From NCBI GenBank assembly GCA_937957775.1, contig CALFXV010000196.1, forward strand, positions 1-10,638: a stretch of DNA of 10,638 nt, read 5' to 3'. The notes below the pieces were generated by a model. That model was given only the letters and a program-made list of their open reading frames with translations. It was not told the DNA's origin and ran no database searches. Of this stretch, positions 6,072-10,638 are shown piece after piece. The stretch is from an uncultured Methylotenera sp. (GTDB lineage: Bacteria > Pseudomonadota > Gammaproteobacteria > Burkholderiales > Methylophilaceae). A program made the translations under genes and the position numbers. Within the stretch, counting starts at the first letter, position 1, and every line of letters starts with the position of its first letter.

Positions 6072-6614
6072 ATGCAAACGAAAAACACCCTACCTAGCGA
6101 GAAATACCAACAAAAAAGCATCATGACCAACATTTTATTTGGCAGCCGCTGGTTGCAATTGCCCTTGTATCTTGGCTTGATTGTTGCGCAGGCGGTTTAC
6201 GTGTTTTTCTTTGGAGTGGAATTGGTGCACTTGGTGGCCACGGCGACCGCCATAGAAGAGGCGCACATCATGTTAATCGTGCTAGGCCTAATAGACGTGG
6301 TGATGATTTCAAACTTGCTTATCATGGTGATAGTGGGCGGCTACGAAACCTTCGTCTCTCGCCTAAATTTGGTGGGGCATCCGGATGAACCGGATTGGCT
6401 ATCGCACGTCAATGCCAACCTGCTTAAGGTTAAATTGGCCACGGCCATCATCGGCATTTCATCCATCCACTTGCTTAAAACCTTTATCAATGCCGAAAAT
6501 TTAAGCGAAAAAGTGTTGATATGGCAAACCATCATACACGTGACCTTTGTCTTATCTGCGGTAGCCATTGCTTACATTGATAAGCTCATGAGCCATTCCA
6601 ACCAATCGCATTAA
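6072..6614 (+). CDS. UPF0114 (YqhA/TIGR00645) family membrane protein
   Basis: A 180-residue integral membrane protein similar to E. coli YqhA, whose function is not established. Family markers are SRWLQLPLYLGL (25–36), MVIVGGYETFVSRL (85–98), SSIHLLKTFI (130–139) and IIHVTFVLSAVAIAYIDKL (154–172). Three or four membrane segments are visible (near 28–53, 66–90, 121–138, 152–171). The start is uncertain. The ATG at 6072 gives an N-terminal extension of 17 residues compared with an internal ATG at 6123 (MTNILFGSRW), which is closer to E. coli YqhA. Neither has a good Shine–Dalgarno site; 6072 is chosen because GAG-rich sequence precedes it and many relatives have such extensions. It converges on the DUF2914 gene with no intervening base. 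Confidence 0.88.
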   Translation: MQTKNTLPSEKYQQKSIMTNILFGSRWLQLPLYLGLIVAQAVYVFFFGVELVHLVATATAIEEAHIMLIVLGLIDVVMISNLLIMVIVGGYETFVSRLNLVGHPDEPDWLSHVNANLLKVKLATAIIGISSIHLLKTFINAENLSEKVLIWQTIIHVTFVLSAVAIAYIDKLMSHSNQSH

Positions 6615-7709
6615 CTAGTAAGCGGTGACGACAGGCGTGGCTTTGGTATCCACCATTTCCACGCTAAAGGTTTGTACGGCGACGGTTTTATTGTTCTCGG
6701 TTTCCACGCTGACCCGCCATTTCCCCGCCTGCAAGCCTTGCTTAAAGGTGTACCCCCTAAAACCGTTTTCTCGGCCGCCGGACAAGCTGTAGCCTATGCG
6801 CGATTGGGTTTGCCAGCCGCGTTTTTCATCAAAGTGCTGCCACCTATGGTAAAGCCGAGTATTTAATCCGCCCGGAGCAAATACCGAGGAAAAGAAATAC
6901 ACGCGCTGACCCGGTGTGGTTTTTAAATGGTTGCTGCTTGGCCGCCAAAAAACCCACCAGCCAGAAGGCTGCTGACTTAACTGATAGACCCCGCCTACCT
7001 TTCTTAACTCATACGCCACCGCCAAGTCTCGTTTAACCAAGGGCACAGGCGGGATCACGTCAAAGCGGTAAGCCAGCATCAACAATAATGCAATCAGCCA
7101 CACCGGTTTGATGTTGCCATTGTGCACCGGCGTTTTTCTATACAGGCCGTAAGCCAAGCCGGCCCCTAACAGGGTGCTCAAATAAAACCAAGCGGCATGG
7201 ATGCTGCCTAACAAAAACGGCAGGGCAAAATTTAGCAACAGCATGGCGCAAAACCCAAACAAAGCCCAGCTGATGGTGAATTGCCGGTATTTGTTCTCCA
7301 TGTACTCGTTGCCGACCAAGAGCCCACCTAGCAACATGATCATGACCCAAGCCCAAGCATGGCTAGCACTTTGAAAATACAAGATAAATAAGGGGCTGAG
7401 CATGCTGCCAAATAAAAATTGCAGCATAAAATACGGCCATTTCTTTTGCCACTTAGCAGCCCGAAAGCGTTGGTAGAGCCTAGCTAGGTAGCCAGACGAA
7501 CCGATCTGATTCGGCTGTCCTAAGTAATACAATATGCCCGCGGCAGCGGCTAAATAGGCGCTCAATATGAGCAGGTCAAAAGCGGCGACATGCCGGCCTA
7601 TGGTTAAGGCATCCCAGGCAAAACCGCCAAAGAAAAACAGCACCGGAAAAAATGCCGGCAATTTAACTAGAGTTTGGTAGACGCGGGACTGCTTTATTTG
7701 GGCATACAT
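6615..7709 (-). CDS. Membrane protein with C-terminal DUF2914 domain
   Basis: A 364-residue protein in two parts. Residues about 18–218 are mostly hydrophobic, with roughly seven membrane segments (near 18–36, 44–63, 93–112, 117–133, 145–168, 171–189, 202–218). Residues about 225–364 form a soluble domain whose end matches DUF2914: GQRVYFFSSV (267–276), LYHRWQHFDEKRGWQ (286–300), the RGYTFKQGL segment (318–326) and GKWRVSVETENN (329–340). The function is unknown; the domain looks like a beta-rich module, probably on one face of the membrane. Charged residues before segment 1 fit a cytoplasmic N-terminus, but topology cannot be fixed from sequence alone. It starts 15 bases after the 146-residue membrane gene and is probably co-transcribed with it. 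Confidence 0.82.
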   Translation of the reverse strand: MYAQIKQSRVYQTLVKLPAFFPVLFFFGGFAWDALTIGRHVAAFDLLILSAYLAAAAGILYYLGQPNQIGSSGYLARLYQRFRAAKWQKKWPYFMLQFLFGSMLSPLFILYFQSASHAWAWVMIMLLGGLLVGNEYMENKYRQFTISWALFGFCAMLLLNFALPFLLGSIHAAWFYLSTLLGAGLAYGLYRKTPVHNGNIKPVWLIALLLMLAYRFDVIPPVPLVKRDLAVAYELRKVGGVYQLSQQPSGWWVFWRPSSNHLKTTPGQRVYFFSSVFAPGGLNTRLYHRWQHFDEKRGWQTQSRIGYSLSGGRENGFRGYTFKQGLQAGKWRVSVETENNKTVAVQTFSVEMVDTKATPVVTAY

Positions 7710-7724
7710 AAAAAAGGCAACTCT

Positions 7725-8165
7725 TTACAATAAGCTGGCCAGGACAAAACCGATGACGATGCCAGTAATGAGCGCGATGGTAACCCCGCGGTAGCTGATC
7801 ACGTCTTTGGAATAGCCGCGCTTGATGGCGATGTAGGACACCAAATAGCCTATGGCATTGAGTAACCAGATGATGGACAAGCTTAGGACTTTGACCAACA
7901 AGGGGCCAATGATGGGTACCAAACCAATCAATGCCAACAACCAAGCCAGCACATGGGATGCGGCGGCCACCAGCAAGACGCCCGTGGTCACGGCCTTGGC
8001 ATGCCAGCCAAAGCGCCAAGCGGCATAGACGGCCAAGGCTAACAACAAGGTCAATGGCAACATCCACTTCCAGGCACCGCGCTTAGGCGTGTCAGCTAGG
8101 CTAGCCTCGCTAAAAATATGGGCATCGGGATTGTCGACTGGGGATTGGGGCTTAACGCTGACCAT
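7725..8165 (-). CDS. Uncharacterised small membrane protein
   Basis: I do not recognise a family for this 146-residue protein. A polar N-terminal tail of about 30 residues (MVSVKPQSPVDNPDAHIFSE onward) is followed by four hydrophobic segments near 33–50, 58–80, 84–113 and 127–146. The loop IKRGYSKDVISYRG (114–127) is the only charged stretch in the membrane part, and the protein ends inside the last segment (IGFVLASLL). There are no signal-peptidase sites or recognisable catalytic motifs. It has a credible promoter just upstream, a GAGTGA ribosome-binding site 4–9 bases before its ATG, and a DUF2914 membrane gene 15 bases downstream. The two may form a membrane complex, but that is inference from gene order. 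Confidence 0.75.
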   Translation of the reverse strand: MVSVKPQSPVDNPDAHIFSEASLADTPKRGAWKWMLPLTLLLALAVYAAWRFGWHAKAVTTGVLLVAAASHVLAWLLALIGLVPIIGPLLVKVLSLSIIWLLNAIGYLVSYIAIKRGYSKDVISYRGVTIALITGIVIGFVLASLL

Positions 8166-8195
8166 AAGTCACTCTAAGGTTAAATAACAGCGCCA

Positions 8196-8224
8196 AATAT
8201 AGCCCCATGTGCGGCCTTTTACAA
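8196..8224 (-). promoter_or_regulatory. Sigma-70 promoter for the membrane-protein pair, inside a hairpin
   Basis: On the minus strand TTGTAA (8224–8219; 4 of 6) is followed by an exact 17-base spacer and TATATT (8201–8196; 5 of 6). The start would be near 8189, with a leader of about 24 bases before the ATG at 8165. The -35 box lies in the loop and the spacer in one arm of the acnB 3' hairpin, so termination of acnB and initiation of the next transcript use the same DNA. Confidence 0.6.
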
Positions 8225-8243
8225 GCAAAGGCCGCACATAGGG
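8203..8243. terminator. Strong 13-bp hairpin at the acnB 3' end
   Basis: ATGTGCGGCCTTT (8207–8219) and AAAGGCCGCACAT (8227–8239) pair perfectly over 13 bp with a 7-base loop. After one C–A mismatch, CCC (8203–8205) can pair with GGG (8241–8243). The proximal arm begins about 30 bases past the acnB stop, the usual place for a terminator. No U-tract follows on either strand (GGGGCTATATTT on minus, AGGGAGAGG on plus), so it is not a classical intrinsic terminator. It may stabilise the mRNA 3' end after Rho-dependent termination and exonuclease trimming. Confidence 0.65.
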
Positions 8244-8271
8244 AGAGGTATTGCAGGATGATTGCTAAACC

Positions 8272-10638
8272 TTAAACTGCGGATATGGGTATGATTTTCT
8301 TCGCGTTAGCCTTGCTCAGCGCGTAGTCTGGCATTTGATCAAAACTCAAATACTTGTAAATTTCCGCGCTGTTTTTTAATTTATTGCCCACGGTTTCCAA
8401 GTACTCGGCATGGCTAGGAATGCGGCCCAATTTGGCACACACCGCCGCCAACTCAGCTGAACCCAAATACACACGTGCGTCCATGCCCATGCGGTTGTCG
8501 AAGTTACGCGTGCTGGTGGAGAACACCGTGGCTTTATCGGCCACCCGAGCTTGGTTACCCATGCACAATGAGCATCCTGGAATTTCCGTTCGCGCACCGG
8601 CGATACCGAATACCGAGTAGACGCCTTCGTCGCGCAATTGCGCTTCGTCCATGCGCGTTGGTGGCGCTATCCATAAGCGAGTAGGAATATTACCCGAGCC
8701 TTCCAACACCTTGGCCGCAGCACGGTAGTGCCCGATGTTGGTCATGCAACTGCCTATGAACACTTCGTCTATCTTGTCGCCGACCACCGCCGACAAAGGC
8801 TTGATGTCATCTGGGTCATTCGGGCAAGCCAACAGCGGCTCGGTGATGCTGTTTAAATCAATTTCAATGACGTGCGCATACTCGGCATTGGCATCCGGTT
8901 CTAACAATTCCGGCTTAGCCAACCAAGCTTGCATGCTGGCAATGCGGCGTTGTAAAGAACGTGCATCTTGGTAGCCGTTTTCTATCATATTTTGCATGAG
9001 CACGATATTGGAGTTTAAAAACTCAATCACTGGCTCTTTGTTCAACCTAACGGTACATCCGTTGGCCGAGCGTTCAGCGGAGGCGTCGGCAAACTCAAAA
9101 GCTTGCTCCACTTTCAAATCAGGCAAGCCTTCAATTTCTAAGATGCGGCCGTTAAACACGTTCTTTTTACCTTGCTTGCCCACCGTTAAATCGCCGGCTT
9201 TAATCGCTGCATACGGAATGGCATTGACCAAATCGCGCAAGGTAATACCGGGCTGCATGGTGCCTTTAAAGCGCACCAAGACGGATTCTGGCATATCCAG
9301 CGGCATGGCGCCCATGGCCGCGGCAAACGCCACCAAACCTGAGCCGGCTGGGAATGAAATACCAATCGGGAAACGCGTGTGCGAGTCACCGCCGGTCCCC
9401 ACGGTGTCTGGCAACACCATGCGGTTTAACCAAGAGTGGATCACACCATCGCCTGGGCGCAAGCTGACGCCGCCACGACTGCTCATGAACTCCGGCAGGC
9501 TGTGTTGCAATTTGATGTCCACCGGTTTCGGGTAGGCTGCCGTGTGGCAAAAACTTTGCATGACCAAGTCAGCACTAAAGCCCAAGCAGGCCAGTTCCTT
9601 TAACTCGTCCCGGGTCATGCCGCCCGTGGTATCTTGCGAACCAACGGTGGTGGCCTTAGGTTCACAATAGGCACCTGGGCGCACGCCCTGACCTTCAGGT
9701 AAGCCACACGCTCTGCCTACCATTTTTTGCGCCAAGGTATATCCTTTGCCGCTGTCTTTTGGCGCCACGGCGGTAATAAATTGCGTGGTGGCTGGCAAAC
9801 CTAAAGCGGCGCGTGCATTAGTGGTTAAGCCACGGCCTATGATCAAAGCAATGCGGCCGCCGGCCCGCACTTCGTCTGGCAAAGTCTCGGGTGACAAATC
9901 AAAGCTTGCGATTTCTTGGCCGGCCTCGTTTAACACTTTGCCTGCGTAGGGTTGCAAGGTGATGACGTCACCGGTGGCCATTTTGGATACGTCGCACTGT
10001 ATGGGCAAAGCGCCAGAATCTTCGGCAGTATTAAAGAAGATAGGCGCAATTTTATTGCCCAATATCACGCCGCCGGTGCGTTTATTTGGAATGTTAGGAA
10101 TGTCGTTGCCCATAAACCATTGCAAGGAATTGATGGCAGACTTGCGTGATGAACCGGTGCCAACCACATCGCCAACATAAGCTAAAGGCAAGCCTTTTTT
10201 CTGCAAATTGGCTATGGTGTTCAAGCCTTCTGGCATTTTATTGATTAGCATGGCCTTGGCGTGCAAAGGAATGTCTGGGCGGCTCCAAGCATCTTGTGCT
10301 GGGCTCAAATCATCGGTATTGGTCTCGCCATCGACTTTGAACACCACCAGTTTAATTTCTTCGGCCAAAGCCGGCGCTTGGGTAAACCACTCGGCATTGG
10401 CCCATGAAGTAATGAGTTTTTTCGCGTGCGGGTTACCGGCCTGCATTTTCTCAACCACGTCGTGAAAGGCATCAAACATCAATATGGTTTTGCTTAAAGC
10501 CGCCACGGCCGCTTCGGCCATAGGTGTATCCAGCAAGGATACCAAGGCTTGCACGTTATAACCGCCCAACATGGTGGACAACAATTGCACCGCGTGCGCC
10601 GGGGCTATCAACGGTGACTTGGCCACGCCATTGGCAAT
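8272..10638 (-). CDS. acnB: Aconitate hydratase B, N-terminus cut by window edge
   Basis: AcnB interconverts citrate and isocitrate through cis-aconitate in the TCA cycle, and in many bacteria also acts on 2-methylisocitrate. The frame is open to the window end, with 788 codons visible. The first visible residues ([10 protein letters not shown]) match E. coli AcnB at about residue 70 of 865, so the apparent GTG at 10626 is not the start. Numbering from that GTG, the swivel-domain region contains [13 protein letters not shown] (152–164), and the catalytic part has GSQDTTG (329–335), [10 protein letters not shown] (411–420) and ASAERS (515–520). The iron–sulphur ligands are C627 (GSCMTN) and C685/C688 ([10 protein letters not shown]), all present. 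No frameshift or missing active-site residue is seen. It is monocistronic as far as visible and ends at a strong hairpin. Confidence 0.97.
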   Translation of the reverse strand: MANGVAKSPLIAPAHAVQLLSTMLGGYNVQALVSLLDTPMAEAAVAALSKTILMFDAFHDVVEKMQAGNPHAKKLITSWANAEWFTQAPALAEEIKLVVFKVDGETNTDDLSPAQDAWSRPDIPLHAKAMLINKMPEGLNTIANLQKKGLPLAYVGDVVGTGSSRKSAINSLQWFMGNDIPNIPNKRTGGVILGNKIAPIFFNTAEDSGALPIQCDVSKMATGDVITLQPYAGKVLNEAGQEIASFDLSPETLPDEVRAGGRIALIIGRGLTTNARAALGLPATTQFITAVAPKDSGKGYTLAQKMVGRACGLPEGQGVRPGAYCEPKATTVGSQDTTGGMTRDELKELACLGFSADLVMQSFCHTAAYPKPVDIKLQHSLPEFMSSRGGVSLRPGDGVIHSWLNRMVLPDTVGTGGDSHTRFPIGISFPAGSGLVAFAAAMGAMPLDMPESVLVRFKGTMQPGITLRDLVNAIPYAAIKAGDLTVGKQGKKNVFNGRILEIEGLPDLKVEQAFEFADASAERSANGCTVRLNKEPVIEFLNSNIVLMQNMIENGYQDARSLQRRIASMQAWLAKPELLEPDANAEYAHVIEIDLNSITEPLLACPNDPDDIKPLSAVVGDKIDEVFIGSCMTNIGHYRAAAKVLEGSGNIPTRLWIAPPTRMDEAQLRDEGVYSVFGIAGARTEIPGCSLCMGNQARVADKATVFSTSTRNFDNRMGMDARVYLGSAELAAVCAKLGRIPSHAEYLETVGNKLKNSAEIYKYLSFDQMPDYALSKANAKKIIPISAV

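Noticed and set aside
7663..8067. A 134-codon minus-strand frame overlapping the 146-residue membrane gene
   Set aside because: It is rich in His, Arg, Cys and Gly with no hydrophobic pattern and overlaps two better frames. The 146-residue frame has a promoter, a ribosome-binding site and clear membrane segments.
8996..9535. A 179-codon open frame on the plus strand
   Set aside because: It is antisense to the highly conserved catalytic part of acnB and has no recognisable domain or ribosome-binding site.
10624..10626. GTG as the acnB start codon
   Set aside because: The frame continues to the window edge and the four codons upstream (I-A-N-G) align with the AcnB N-terminal domain. The true start lies outside the window.

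Overview
The window looks like chromosomal housekeeping DNA from a proteobacterium. The order uvrC–pgsA–tRNA-Gly(GCC)–tRNA-Cys(GCA) is the same as the E. coli uvrC–pgsA–glyW–cysT block. AcnB, RlmJ and a YqhA/UPF0114 protein also fit Beta- or Gammaproteobacteria. Protein wording (for example the AcnB and UvrC cores) leans towards a betaproteobacterium, perhaps of the Nitrosomonadales/Methylophilaceae type, but this is a judgement from memory and not a search. I see no insertion sequence, phage gene, CRISPR array, toxin–antitoxin pair or obvious recent transfer.

Layout. Positions 1–5058 are one co-directional minus-strand cluster. In transcription order it holds a short CDF metal exporter, a DUF1643 protein, a small tautomerase, a RIO-type kinase, uvrC and pgsA, followed by tRNA-Gly and a tRNA-Cys cut by the window edge. 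The protein genes overlap or lie 11–45 bases apart, so most are probably co-transcribed. The tRNAs have their own very strong promoter (252–279) with a GC-rich discriminator, and a terminator-like hairpin separates the two tRNAs.

Positions 5059–5174 are a divergent intergenic region with a perfect 8-bp inverted repeat, a candidate operator. Positions 5175–6614 carry two plus-strand genes, rlmJ (23S rRNA m6A2030 methyltransferase) and a yqhA-like UPF0114 membrane protein. The second runs convergently into the next minus-strand gene with the two stop codons touching.

Positions 6615–8165 hold a minus-strand pair of membrane proteins: a 146-residue protein of unknown family, then a 364-residue protein ending in a DUF2914 domain. 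Their probable promoter is embedded in a strong 13-bp hairpin that also forms the 3' end of acnB. Positions 8272–10638 are acnB (aconitase B, TCA cycle), missing its N-terminal part at the window edge.

Functionally the window covers phospholipid synthesis (PgsA), nucleotide excision repair (UvrC), translation (tRNAs, RlmJ), central carbon metabolism (AcnB) and metal export (CDF), plus several conserved proteins of unknown role. I found no convincing undescribed system. The best leads are the hairpin/promoter overlap after acnB, the uncharacterised membrane pair, the attenuator-like hairpin inside the tRNA operon, and the CDF exporter that lacks its cytoplasmic domain.
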